NCBI GenBank assembly: GCA_036274075.1
Contig: DASUGK010000139.1
Span: 1 to 55,108, forward strand
DNA from: CADEED01 sp036274075
Lineage (GTDB): Bacteria > Pseudomonadota > Gammaproteobacteria > Steroidobacterales > Steroidobacteraceae
Reading direction: 5' to 3'
Length of the DNA stretch: 55,108 nucleotides
The notes beneath the pieces were generated by a model. That model worked only from the letters and a program-made list of their open reading frames with translations. It made no database searches and was not told the DNA's origin. Below, piece after piece: positions 1 through 7,639 of this stretch (its first letter is position 1; each line of letters opens with the position of its first letter). A program made the position numbers and the translations under genes.

Positions 1-69
1 CCGGAAACCCGCGAGCGGCGGCTGGCCGGCATCGTCAAGGCGCTGGCCGCGCGTCCCAAGCCCCGATGA
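1..69 (+). CDS. C-terminal end of a YdeI/OmpD-associated-like protein (partial)
   Basis: The first 22 codons up to TGA read PETRERRLAGIVKALAARPK and then PR. A Pro-Glu-Thr-Arg followed by an amphipathic basic helix is the typical last helix of the YdeI/OmpD-associated (bacteriocin-protection-like) family. The rest of the gene lies outside the window, so this is a family guess from a short tail. It overlaps the next gene by 4 bp (ATGA), which suggests one operon with the GFA and VOC genes. Confidence 0.5.
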   Translation, partial: PETRERRLAGIVKALAARPKPR

Positions 70-497
70 ACATTTCCGGCAGTTGCCACTGCGGCAACAT
101 TTCCTTCGCGCTCGACTGGCCGGAAGAAGCCGCCGAGATCCCCGCGCGCGCCTGCGGCTGCACTTTCTGCGTCAAGCACGGCGGCGTGTGGACTTCGCAT
201 CCGCGCGCCACGTTGCGCGCCCGCGTGAGCGAAGCCGGCATGGTGGCGCGATACGCCTTCGGCACCGAGACGGCGCAATTCCTGGTGTGCGCCCGTTGCG
301 GTGCCGCGCCGCTGGCGACTTCGCGGATCGAGGGCGCGACCTACGCCGTGGTCAACGTGAACACCTTCGACGGAATCGACCGCAGCCGCATTCGCGCCCA
401 GCCGGCGACCTTCGAGGGAGAAGACCTGCAGGGGCGCCTCGCGCGTCGGCGCCGCAACTGGATCGCCGACGTGATCCTCTCGGAGGGCGGCTCATGA
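66..497 (+). CDS. GFA/CENP-V family zinc-binding protein
   Basis: A 143-residue protein with the cysteine pattern of the GFA (glutathione-dependent formaldehyde-activating enzyme-like) fold. C7 and C9 lie in SCHCG, C30/C32/C35 in ACGCTFC and C75/C78 in CARCG. Together these form the two zinc sites of the family. Most bacterial single-domain members have no proven substrate, so formaldehyde activation should not be assumed. The ATG overlaps the upstream stop by 4 bp and the downstream VOC gene starts inside its stop (ATGA), so the three small genes are probably co-translated. Length is normal for the family. Confidence 0.88.
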   Translation: MNISGSCHCGNISFALDWPEEAAEIPARACGCTFCVKHGGVWTSHPRATLRARVSEAGMVARYAFGTETAQFLVCARCGAAPLATSRIEGATYAVVNVNTFDGIDRSRIRAQPATFEGEDLQGRLARRRRNWIADVILSEGGS

Positions 498-934
498 AAT
501 CCATGTTTGCCTACATCTGCCTCGGGTCCAACGATCTGGAGCGTTCCGCGGCGTTCTACGACGCCGTGCTGGGCACGCTCGGCTATTCGCGCTGCGATAC
601 CTCCGCCGAAAGCGAAACCAGCTGGACCGGCTGGCTGGGATGGGGTGTCTATGAGAATGGCGGCGCGGTGCAGGACGCGCTGTGGGTGTGCAAGCCCTTC
701 AATGGCGCGCCCGCCAGCGTCGGCAACGGCAGCATGGTGGCGCTGTGGGCGAAGAACTGGGCGGCGGTCGAGGCCTTCCACGCCGCGGCGTTGGCCCACG
801 GCGGAACCTCGGAAGGCGCGCCGGGTCTGCGCCTGCTGTACAACCCGGATTTCTATGCGGCCTACGTGCGCGATCCCGACGGCAACAAGCTGGCCGTCGT
901 CTGCCGCGGATTCACCTCGGCTCAAGGCCAATAG
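494..934 (+). CDS. VOC family protein (glyoxalase/bleomycin-resistance fold)
   Basis: A 146-residue single VOC domain. The N-terminal beta-alpha-beta unit reads YICLGSNDLERSAAFYDAVL. The C-terminal unit ends YVRDPDGNKLAVVCRG, where DPDGN is the family's usual turn. Members are metal-dependent lyases, dioxygenases or drug-binding proteins, and nothing here fixes the substrate. The ATG at 494 overlaps the GFA stop by 4 bp. The best-fitting reading is a small detoxification-type cluster of YdeI-like, GFA and VOC genes. The next gene is 80 bp downstream and belongs to a different functional group. Confidence 0.85.
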   Translation: MKSMFAYICLGSNDLERSAAFYDAVLGTLGYSRCDTSAESETSWTGWLGWGVYENGGAVQDALWVCKPFNGAPASVGNGSMVALWAKNWAAVEAFHAAALAHGGTSEGAPGLRLLYNPDFYAAYVRDPDGNKLAVVCRGFTSAQGQ

Positions 935-1014
935 ACGACATCTCGGGGCATTCCTGATTGATCGGGCCGGACAGCGCGTGATTCGCTGCGCCCCTTGTCG
1001 AGACTGAGGTACAC

Positions 1015-3777
1015 ATGAGACCCATTCGCCTGTTCGCATCCCTGCTGCTGTTGGCCTCCTTCGCTGCCGCCGCCATGGCCGCCGCGCCCAAGCCCGCGCC
1101 ATTGCCGGCGGTCGACATTCCCTTCCAGAAGTTCATGCTGGCCAACGGGCTCACTCTGATCGTGCACGAGGACCACAAGGCACCGGTGGTGGCCGTCAAC
1201 GTCTGGTACCACGTGGGCAGCAAGGACGAACGGCCGGGCCGCACCGGCTTCGCGCACCTGTTCGAACACCTGATGTTCAACGGGTCGGAGAACTACAAGG
1301 ACGACTGGTTCAAGGTGATGGAGGCCGCCGGCGCCACCAAGCTCAATGGCACCACCTGGCGCGACCGGACCAACTACTTCCAGAACGTGCCGACCTCGGC
1401 GCTGGACATGACGCTGTGGATGGAATCGGATCGCATGGGTCACCTGCTCGGCGCCATCGACCAGGCGGTGCTCGACGAGCAGCGCGGCGTGGTGCAGAAC
1501 GAGAAGCGCCAGGGACAGAACCGTCCCTACGGCAAGGTGTCCGAGCTCGTCACCACCAGCACGTATCCCGCGGGTCATCCGTATTCGTGGGAGACCATCG
1601 GCTCGATGGAAGACCTCAACGCGGCCTCGCTCGAAGACGTGAAGGAGTGGTTCCGCACCTGGTATGGCGCGGCCAACGCCGTGCTGGTGATCGCCGGTGA
1701 CGTCACCGCGGCCGAGGCGAAGCAGAAAGTCGAAAAATACTTCGGTGACATTCCGGCCGGGCCGGTGCTCAAGCGCCAGCAGGAATGGATCGCCAAGATG
1801 ACGGGCACGCGCCGCGCCACGCTGCAGGACCGCGTGCCGCAGGCGCGCATTTACAAGGTGTGGAACATCCCGGGCTACGCGCAGCACGATTTCACGCTGC
1901 TCGACATGTGCAGCGACCTGCTGGGCGGCGGCAAGAACAGCCGCCTGTACAAGCGCCTGGTGTACTCCGACCGCACGGCCACCACGGTCGCGGCCTTCGT
2001 GGGGCCGACGGAAATCGGTTCGCAGTTGCAGGTGATCGCCACGGTCAAGCCGGGCACCGATCCGGCGGTCGTCGAAAAAGCGCTCGACGAGGAAATGGCG
2101 AAGTTCCTCGCCACCGGGCCGACGGCGGCCGAGGTCGAACGCGTACGCACCACCAACTTCGCGAACTTCGCGCGCGGCATCGAACGCATCGACGGCTTCG
2201 GCGGCAAGTCCGCCATCCTCGCCGAGAGCCAGGTGTTCGGCGGGTCGCCGGATTTCTACAAGACGCGCCTCGACTGGGTGGCGTCGGCCACGCCCGCGGA
2301 GATCATGGCGGCCGCGCGCCGCTGGCTGTCGGACGGCGTGTTCATCGTGAACGTCGAGCCGGTGAAGGACTACACCACGGCCGCCAGCGGCGCGGACAGA
2401 AGCAAGCCGCCCGCGACCGGCGCGCCGCCGCCGTTGTCGCTGCCGGCGCCGCAGCGCGCCCGCCTCTCGAATGGCCTCGAGATCATCGTGGTCGAAAGGC
2501 ACAACGCACCCGTGGTCGACTTCACGCTGATCGCCGACGCCGGTTTCGCGGCCGACTCGAAGGCCAGGCCCGGCACCGCGCGGCTCGCCATGCTGATGCT
2601 GCAGGAAGGCACGAAGACCCGCACCTCCCCCGAGATCGCGGACCGCGCCGAATCCCTCGGCGCCACGCTGGACGTGGGTTCGACGCTGGATCGCTCGTTC
2701 CTCGGCATCAACGCACTCTCGAATCGCCTCGGCGAATCGCTGGACCTGTACGCGGACCTGCTGCTGAATCCCACCTTCCCGGACAAGGAACTCGAACGCC
2801 TGCGCGGGCAGACGCTCGCGACCATCCAGCAGGAGAAGGCGCAGCCCCAGGCCATCATCAATCGCGTCGCGCCGAAGCTGCTGTTCGGTGAGGGCCATGC
2901 GTACTCGAACCCGGCCTCGGGCACGGGTACCGAGGAGGCGGTCGCGAGCCTCACGAGCGCCGAGCTCGCCGGCTTCTACAAGCGCTGGGTGCGGCCGGAC
3001 AATTCCAAGCTGCTGGTGGTCGGCGATACCACCCTCGCAGCCATCCAGCCCATGCTGGAACTGCGATTCGGCGGCTGGCGTGCGCCGGCCGAAGCGGCGC
3101 CGACCAAGAACATCGCCACAGTGCCGCTGGCGCCGAAGCCGCGGGTGTTCCTCATCGATCGTCCCGGCGCCGAGCAGTCGCAAATCCTCGCCGTCACCGT
3201 GGCGCCACCGCGTTCCGACCCGCAGCACATCCGCTTCGAGGTGCTCGACACCCTGCTCGGCGGCAATTTCACTTCGCGTCTCAACATGAACCTGCGCGAG
3301 AGCAAACACTGGTCGTACGGCGCCGGCACGCGTCTCACCGACGCCGTGGGGCAGGGCACCTTCCGCGCCGGAGGCGGCGTGCAGACCGACAAGACCGCGG
3401 AGTCCATGCTCGAGATTCGCAAGGAACTCCAGGAGGTGATCGGACAACGCAAGCCCGACGAAGCCGAGCTGGAGTTCGCGCGCGACAGCATCGCCATCGC
3501 CTTGCCGGGCAGCAACGAGACGTCGAACGAGATCGCCAACTCCTACGCGGAGATCATCACTTTCGGACTCAAGGACAGCTACTGGAACGATCTCGTCGGC
3601 GAGCTCAACGCGCTCACGCCGGCCCTGGTGAATGAATCCGCGGCACGGCTGGTGCATCCCGACTCCCTCACCTGGGTGGTGGTCGGCGACCTGGCGAAGA
3701 TCGAGAAGCCGGTTAGGGCGCTCAACTTCGGCGAAGTGACGGTGCTCGACACGGATGGCAGGCCAGTGGTTAGATGA
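1015..3777 (+). CDS. M16 family zinc metalloprotease, two tandem M16 units
   Basis: A 920-residue protein with a signal peptide (residues 1 to about 23, hydrophobic core LFASLLLLASF). The first M16 unit carries the inverted zinc motif HLFEH (H81, E84, H85) and the distal glutamate near E163 in VVQNEK. The second half, from about residue 480, repeats the M16 fold but has LAMLMLQEG where the zinc motif should be, so it is the inactive partner half. This is the usual arrangement of large periplasmic pitrilysin/processing-peptidase-like proteins. A CTGAGG ribosome-binding site lies 5 nt before the ATG. The 80 bp upstream separate it from the VOC gene. Substrate unknown. Confidence 0.92.
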   Translation: MRPIRLFASLLLLASFAAAAMAAAPKPAPLPAVDIPFQKFMLANGLTLIVHEDHKAPVVAVNVWYHVGSKDERPGRTGFAHLFEHLMFNGSENYKDDWFKVMEAAGATKLNGTTWRDRTNYFQNVPTSALDMTLWMESDRMGHLLGAIDQAVLDEQRGVVQNEKRQGQNRPYGKVSELVTTSTYPAGHPYSWETIGSMEDLNAASLEDVKEWFRTWYGAANAVLVIAGDVTAAEAKQKVEKYFGDIPAGPVLKRQQEWIAKMTGTRRATLQDRVPQARIYKVWNIPGYAQHDFTLLDMCSDLLGGGKNSRLYKRLVYSDRTATTVAAFVGPTEIGSQLQVIATVKPGTDPAVVEKALDEEMAKFLATGPTAAEVERVRTTNFANFARGIERIDGFGGKSAILAESQVFGGSPDFYKTRLDWVASATPAEIMAAARRWLSDGVFIVNVEPVKDYTTAASGADRSKPPATGAPPPLSLPAPQRARLSNGLEIIVVERHNAPVVDFTLIADAGFAADSKARPGTARLAMLMLQEGTKTRTSPEIADRAESLGATLDVGSTLDRSFLGINALSNRLGESLDLYADLLLNPTFPDKELERLRGQTLATIQQEKAQPQAIINRVAPKLLFGEGHAYSNPASGTGTEEAVASLTSAELAGFYKRWVRPDNSKLLVVGDTTLAAIQPMLELRFGGWRAPAEAAPTKNIATVPLAPKPRVFLIDRPGAEQSQILAVTVAPPRSDPQHIRFEVLDTLLGGNFTSRLNMNLRESKHWSYGAGTRLTDAVGQGTFRAGGGVQTDKTAESMLEIRKELQEVIGQRKPDEAELEFARDSIAIALPGSNETSNEIANSYAEIITFGLKDSYWNDLVGELNALTPALVNESAARLVHPDSLTWVVVGDLAKIEKPVRALNFGEVTVLDTDGRPVVR

Positions 3778-3809
3778 CCCGGGCGAACCACTGCCGGCAG
3801 GGAGAAATC

Positions 3810-4310
3810 GTGAAAAGAATATTGCTGGCCATGGCCCTCATGGCCTCCGTATCCGCGTTCGCGCAAAACACGCCGCCCAGCGAGGCGTCCGTGCGCGAAT
3901 TGCTCGAGGTGACCAACGCGAAGTCGGTGCTGGATGGTGCCTGGGGCCAGCTCGACGGCCTGATGGAAAAAGCCATGAAAGATGCCATCGGCGACAAGCC
4001 GGTGACCGAGAAGCAGGAAAAGATCATGGCGGCGATGCGCGCGGAGACCGTGGAGCTGATCCGCTCGGATCTGAGCTGGGACAAGATGGAGCCGATGTAC
4101 ATCCGGGAGTACTCGCAGGCCTTCAGCCAGGCCGAAATCGACGGCATGCTGGTGTTCTACAAGTCCGATGCCGGCAAGGCGGTGACCGCCAAGATGCCGC
4201 AGCTGCTCCAGATCGTGATGCAGGATGTGATGACGCTGCTGCAGGGAACCTTGCCGAAGATGCGCGCCATCAGCGAGAAGTACATCCGCCAGCTCAAGGA
4301 CGCCGACTGA
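3810..4310 (+). CDS. DUF2059 exported protein
   Basis: A 166-residue protein beginning with a clear signal peptide (KRILLAMALMASVSAFA, cleavage after AFA). The mature part is helical and charged, with the family-typical MEPMYIREYSQAFSQAEIDG followed by FYKSDAGKA. DUF2059 proteins are periplasmic and of unknown function. I chose GTG at 3810 because GGGAGA lies 5 nt upstream and the signal peptide starts immediately. An in-frame ATG at 3774 would add 12 hydrophilic residues ahead of the signal and overlap the protease gene. It probably forms an operon with the M16 protease. Confidence 0.82.
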   Translation: MKRILLAMALMASVSAFAQNTPPSEASVRELLEVTNAKSVLDGAWGQLDGLMEKAMKDAIGDKPVTEKQEKIMAAMRAETVELIRSDLSWDKMEPMYIREYSQAFSQAEIDGMLVFYKSDAGKAVTAKMPQLLQIVMQDVMTLLQGTLPKMRAISEKYIRQLKDAD

Positions 4311-4326
4311 GCGCGCTGCGGCCGGT

Positions 4327-4713
4327 TTACGCGGCCGCCACCTCGACCAGTTCCGAGTACTGCTTCAGCACTTCGTTCGCGGTGAGGAACCGCAGCGGTT
4401 CGGCGATCGCCTGCGAGACCAGCAGGCGATCGAAGCCGTCCGCACCCGCGGCCTGCTTGAGGCCGGCGGCCGCCGCCGCAGGCCGTGCGCGCACCGGCAG
4501 TTCCTTGAAGCCACTCGCGGCGATGCCGCGATACAGCTCCTGCAGGTCGGCTTCCAGCAATCCCGCCTCGATCTTGAGCTCGCATTCGACGATGGACGCG
4601 GCGCTGACGTAGACCTCGTCGGCGGACTCGATCAACTCGCGCGCGCCCTTGCCGAGCTTGCGCGAATCGGCCAGCCACCAGAGGAAGACTTGCGTATCGA
4701 GCAGCAGGCGCAT
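4327..4713 (-). CDS. vapC: PIN-domain toxin, VapC type
   Basis: A 128-residue PIN-domain protein of the class paired with Phd/YefM-like antitoxins. It has the LLLDTQVFLWW start (D6), SAASIVECELK (E43) and GFDRLLVSQA (D95). The fourth acidic position, normally in T-x-D, reads T-A-N-E, so N113 replaces the aspartate. VapC toxins are Mg-dependent RNases that cleave tRNA or rRNA. The gene lies 30 bp downstream of its antitoxin on the minus strand. It converges on the DUF2059 gene with 16 bp between stops. Loss of one carboxylate may weaken activity, which is inference. Confidence 0.85.
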   Translation of the reverse strand: MRLLLDTQVFLWWLADSRKLGKGARELIESADEVYVSAASIVECELKIEAGLLEADLQELYRGIAASGFKELPVRARPAAAAAGLKQAAGADGFDRLLVSQAIAEPLRFLTANEVLKQYSELVEVAAA

Positions 4714-4743
4714 GACTTCGGGGTGGGGTAGGGGAGGGCGCCC

Positions 4744-4962
4744 CTAGAAACCCGCCGCGGCTCGGTCGAAGTCCTCGGAGATCCTGAGCTTCCCCTTGAG
4801 CAGACCGGGCCGGCGGGGCGTCTCGTCGCGCCCCAGCGGCACCAGCCGCGCCATCGGCCGTCCGCCTTTGGCGATCAGGACTTCGTTGCCGCTGGCCACG
4901 TCTTCGACGAGGCGCGACAGATGCGTCTTGGCCTGGTGGATGTTGATCTTTCCGGGCTTCAC
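4744..4962 (-). CDS. vapB: Phd/YefM-type antitoxin, VapB-like
   Basis: A 72-residue protein starting at GTG (4962). It has the Phd/YefM DNA-binding N-terminus (INIHQAKTHLSRLVEDVASG) and the stretch EVLIAKGGRPMARLVPLG. The C-terminal tail (LLKGKLRISEDFDRA) is the usual toxin-wrapping segment of antitoxins next to PIN proteins. It would neutralise the adjacent toxin and autorepress the pair. There is no Shine-Dalgarno before the GTG. The 32 bp to divergent ftsB hold AT-rich TTTAG repeats that could serve as operator and promoter. Confidence 0.88.
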   Translation of the reverse strand: MKPGKINIHQAKTHLSRLVEDVASGNEVLIAKGGRPMARLVPLGRDETPRRPGLLKGKLRISEDFDRAAAGF

Positions 4963-4994
4963 AGTGAACTTAGTTTAGTTTAGTCTACTGCCGA
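4963..4994. promoter_or_regulatory. Divergent vapB/ftsB promoter region with TTTAG repeats
   Basis: This 32-bp gap is the only space between divergent vapB and ftsB. It contains TTAG-TTTAG-TTTAG (4970-4983), unusually AT-rich for the window. On the plus strand TAGTCT (4981-4986) ends 8 nt before the ftsB ATG. On the minus strand TAAACT-like hexamers end about 9 nt before the vapB GTG. Neither gene has a Shine-Dalgarno. Both transcripts would therefore be leaderless or nearly so, and an antitoxin bound to the repeats would also cover the ftsB promoter. No convincing -35 is visible. Confidence 0.5.
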
Positions 4995-5327
4995 ATGAAA
5001 TGGCTGGCCGGACTCCTGCTGGTGATCGTCCTGGGGCTGCAGTACCGCCTGTGGCTGTCCGGCGATGGCGTGCGCGAACTCGCGCGCCTCAGCGACGCGG
5101 TCGATCGCCAGAAGGCCGAGAACGATGAGTTGAAAGCCCGCAACCAGCAGATGGTCGCGGAAGTCGCGGACCTCAAGGCGGGCATGGCGGCCATCGAGGA
5201 GCGCGCGCGCAGCGAGCTGGGCATGATCGGCCGCAACGAAACCTTCTACCAGGTGGTGCCGGCGCGCCGGAAGCCGATGACCACGCCCTCGCGTCCGCCG
5301 GAGCGCACGCAGACCGCGCAGCGATGA
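4995..5327 (+). CDS. ftsB: Cell division protein FtsB
   Basis: A 110-residue bitopic protein. One membrane helix spans residues 3-17 (WLAGLLLVIVLGLQY). A heptad coiled coil follows (about 28-75, LSDAVDRQKAENDELKARN), and the family end motif reads ARSELGMIGRNETFYQVV. FtsB joins FtsL and FtsQ in the divisome and activates septal peptidoglycan synthesis. Its position directly before ispD-ispF is the classic gammaproteobacterial order, but the usual upstream eno is replaced by vapBC on the opposite strand. The Thr/Pro/Arg-rich tail after about residue 90 is poorly conserved in the family. No Shine-Dalgarno precedes the ATG. Confidence 0.93.
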   Translation: MKWLAGLLLVIVLGLQYRLWLSGDGVRELARLSDAVDRQKAENDELKARNQQMVAEVADLKAGMAAIEERARSELGMIGRNETFYQVVPARRKPMTTPSRPPERTQTAQR

Positions 5328-5368
5328 CATCCGCGTAAACTCCGCGGCGTCGCTGTGGAGAGATCCCT

Positions 5369-6085
5369 TTGCGTTACTTCGTAGTCATTCCTGCCGCGGG
5401 CAGCGGCCGGCGCTTCGCCGCTTCCGTGCCCAAGCAATACGCGGCGCTCGGTGGTTCGACCGTCATCGAACATGCACTCGCGCCCTTCGAGGCGGACGCG
5501 GACTGCGCGGGAATCGTCGTCGCGGTCTCCGCCGACGACACTTGGTGGCCGGCGATTGCCCCGCGCCGCGGGCGGCTCATCGAGAGCGCGCCGGGAGGCG
5601 AGCAGCGGGCGCACTCGGTGCGCAACGCGCTGCGCGTGCTGGCCGGCCGTGCGCGCGACGACGACTGGATCATGGTCCACGACGCCGCGCGGCCCTGTTT
5701 CACGGCTGCCGACCTGCAGGCGCTCAAGCGCGAGCTCGCTCCGCACCCGGTGGGTGGCCTGCTGGCCGTGCCGCTGGCCGACACGCTGAAGCGCGCGCTG
5801 GAGCCCGGCGTCCACGCCACCCATGTCGACGAGACCGTCGACCGCAATGGCCTGTGGCGCGCTGCTACGCCGCAGGTGTTCCGGTTGGGTGTGTTGCTGC
5901 GTGCACTCGAGTCGGCGCTGGAATCACGAAGACTGCCCACCGATGAGGCGCAGGCCATCGAGTGGACCGGCCAGCGTCCGCAACTGGTGGCCGGCCGGGC
6001 GGATAACATCAAGGTCACGACCGCGGACGACCTGGCGCTGGCCGCCGCCATACTCGCTGCGCGCCAAACTGTGGAGAGCACCTGA
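5369..6085 (+). CDS. ispD: 2-C-methyl-D-erythritol 4-phosphate cytidylyltransferase IspD
   Basis: A 238-residue enzyme of the MEP isoprenoid pathway that transfers CMP from CTP to MEP. The nucleotide-binding loop PAAGSGRRFAASVPKQY is at the N-terminus, HDAARPCF and VPLADTLK lie in the middle, and the C-terminal NIKVTTADDLALA is typical. The start is TTG at 5369, supported by GGAGAG 5 nt upstream; no in-frame ATG exists near. A TAAACT -10-like hexamer lies at 5337-5342, so ispD may have its own promoter after ftsB. The stop overlaps the ispF start (TGATG). Confidence 0.95.
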   Translation: MRYFVVIPAAGSGRRFAASVPKQYAALGGSTVIEHALAPFEADADCAGIVVAVSADDTWWPAIAPRRGRLIESAPGGEQRAHSVRNALRVLAGRARDDDWIMVHDAARPCFTAADLQALKRELAPHPVGGLLAVPLADTLKRALEPGVHATHVDETVDRNGLWRAATPQVFRLGVLLRALESALESRRLPTDEAQAIEWTGQRPQLVAGRADNIKVTTADDLALAAAILAARQTVEST

Positions 6086-6570
6086 TGCGAATTGGTACGG
6101 GGTTCGACGTTCATGCCTTCGGGCCCGGAGACTCGGTGATCCTCGGCGGCGTGCGCATTCCGCACACGCGTGGCGTGATCGCGCACAGCGACGGCGACGT
6201 GGTGCTGCACGCGTTGTGTGATGCGATGCTGGGTGCCGCAGGCCTTGGCGACATCGGCATGCACTTCCCCGACACCGATCCGGTGTGGAAGGGCGCCGAG
6301 AGCCGGCGCTTCGTCGAGGCCATCCTGCAGATGCTGAGCGTACGCAAGCTCAAGGTCGGCAACGCCGACATCACGCTGCTGGCGCAGTCGCCGAAAGTGT
6401 CTCCCTACCGGCTCGAGATCCGGCGTTCGCTGGCGCAGATGCTGGGCGTCACCGAGAACCAGGTGAACATCAAGGCCACCACCACCGAGCACCTGGGATT
6501 CATCGGCCGCAGCGAAGGGCTGGCGGCGCAGGCCGTGGTGCTGCTGGAACCCGCCCCCGAAAAGTCCTGA
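6085..6570 (+). CDS. ispF: 2-C-methyl-D-erythritol 2,4-cyclodiphosphate synthase IspF
   Basis: A 161-residue homotrimeric enzyme that closes the cyclodiphosphate ring in the MEP pathway. Zinc ligands are D8 and H10 in GTGFDVHAF and the histidine of VIAHSDGDVVLHAL. The IGMHFPDTDP loop and the C-terminal ATTTEHLGFIGRSEG are diagnostic. The ATG shares one base with the ispD stop, and the gene ends in TGATG, shared with truD, so ispD-ispF-truD is translated as a coupled unit. Length is standard. Confidence 0.96.
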   Translation: MRIGTGFDVHAFGPGDSVILGGVRIPHTRGVIAHSDGDVVLHALCDAMLGAAGLGDIGMHFPDTDPVWKGAESRRFVEAILQMLSVRKLKVGNADITLLAQSPKVSPYRLEIRRSLAQMLGVTENQVNIKATTTEHLGFIGRSEGLAAQAVVLLEPAPEKS

Positions 6571-7637
6571 TGATTCCCGATCACTGGCGCCGTGCGGCGC
6601 TGGCGCCGCCGCGCTTCCTGGGCAGTGGTTCACTCGTGACTGGCGCGCTTCGGTCTTCACCCGAGGACTTCAAGGTCGACGAAATCCTGGGATTCACCGC
6701 CAGTGGCGAGGGTCCGCATGCCCTGCTCACGGTGCGCAAGCGCGGCGCGAACACGGAGTGGGTGGCGCGCGAGCTGGCGCGCAGCGCCGGATGCAAGCCA
6801 TTCGAAGTGGGTTTCGCGGGCCTCAAGGACCGCAATGCGGTGACCACGCAGGCGTTCACGCTGCCGCGTGGCAAACGCGCGGCCGAGGAATTCCTGGGAT
6901 TGCGCGGCGAGGGATTCGAAGTCATCGCCGCGGCCGCGCACCAGCGCAAGTTGCCGCGCGGCGCGCTCGAAGGGAACCGCTTCGACATCACGGTGCGCGA
7001 TCTCGGCGGCGACCGGGCGTCGTTGCCCGAACGCCTGGCGGTGATCGGGGCGCGCGGCGTGCCTAACTATTTTGGCCCGCAACGTTTCGGCCGCGAGGCC
7101 GGCAACCTGGAGCAGGTGCTGCGCACCGCGGAGGCGCTGGCGCAGGGGCGGCGGCCCGGAGGCGGGCGGCGGCCCGACCAGGGATTCATGCTCTCGGCCG
7201 CTCGCAGCCTGGTGTTCAACGCCATCGTGGCGGCGCGCGTGGAGCAGGGGAGCTGGAACCGGCTGCAGGCGGGTGACGTCGCGAACCTCGATGGCCGGGG
7301 CAGCGTATTCGCGGTGGACGCGCCGGACGCGGAGCTGGAGGCGCGGTGCGCATCGCTCGAGATACATCCCACCGCGCCCCTGGTGGGAGCCGGGGAGTCG
7401 CTCGCGCAGGGCGAAATCCGGCGCCTCGAGGAATCCATCGCGGCGCAGTTTCCCCAGGCGCTGGCCGTGGTCGCCGCCGAGCGCATGAATGCCGAGCGGC
7501 GCGCCACGCGACTGCGCGTGCGCGAGTTCGAATACCAGCTCGCAGCGGACACGCTGCGGCTGCGATTCGCGTTGTCCGCCGGGAGTTTCGCAACGACGGT
7601 ACTTCGTGAGTTAATCGACGCGGACACCGGGGAGTGA
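6570..7637 (+). CDS. truD: tRNA pseudouridine(13) synthase TruD
   Basis: A 355-residue enzyme that isomerises U13 of tRNA-Glu. The catalytic motif GLKDRNAVTTQ (D87), the NYFGPQRFGR motif (about residue 170) and a TRUD insertion domain follow in the family order. The start ATG is shared with the ispF stop. ispF-truD-surE is the gene order of many gammaproteobacteria; here two extra genes sit between truD and surE. The end GSFATTVLRELID is also characteristic. Confidence 0.95.
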   Translation: MIPDHWRRAALAPPRFLGSGSLVTGALRSSPEDFKVDEILGFTASGEGPHALLTVRKRGANTEWVARELARSAGCKPFEVGFAGLKDRNAVTTQAFTLPRGKRAAEEFLGLRGEGFEVIAAAAHQRKLPRGALEGNRFDITVRDLGGDRASLPERLAVIGARGVPNYFGPQRFGREAGNLEQVLRTAEALAQGRRPGGGRRPDQGFMLSAARSLVFNAIVAARVEQGSWNRLQAGDVANLDGRGSVFAVDAPDAELEARCASLEIHPTAPLVGAGESLAQGEIRRLEESIAAQFPQALAVVAAERMNAERRATRLRVREFEYQLAADTLRLRFALSAGSFATTVLRELIDADTGE

Positions 7638-7639
7638 CC

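Noticed and set aside
922..3657. Long open frame antisense to the M16 protease gene.
   Set aside because: Its composition (Arg/His/Ala/Gly-rich, no domains) is that of a high-GC shadow; the M16 frame has full motifs.
4318..4338. GCGGCCG/CGGCCGC hairpin between DUF2059 and vapC as a bidirectional terminator.
   Set aside because: It has a 7-bp stem but no T-run on either side and overlaps the vapC stop codon.
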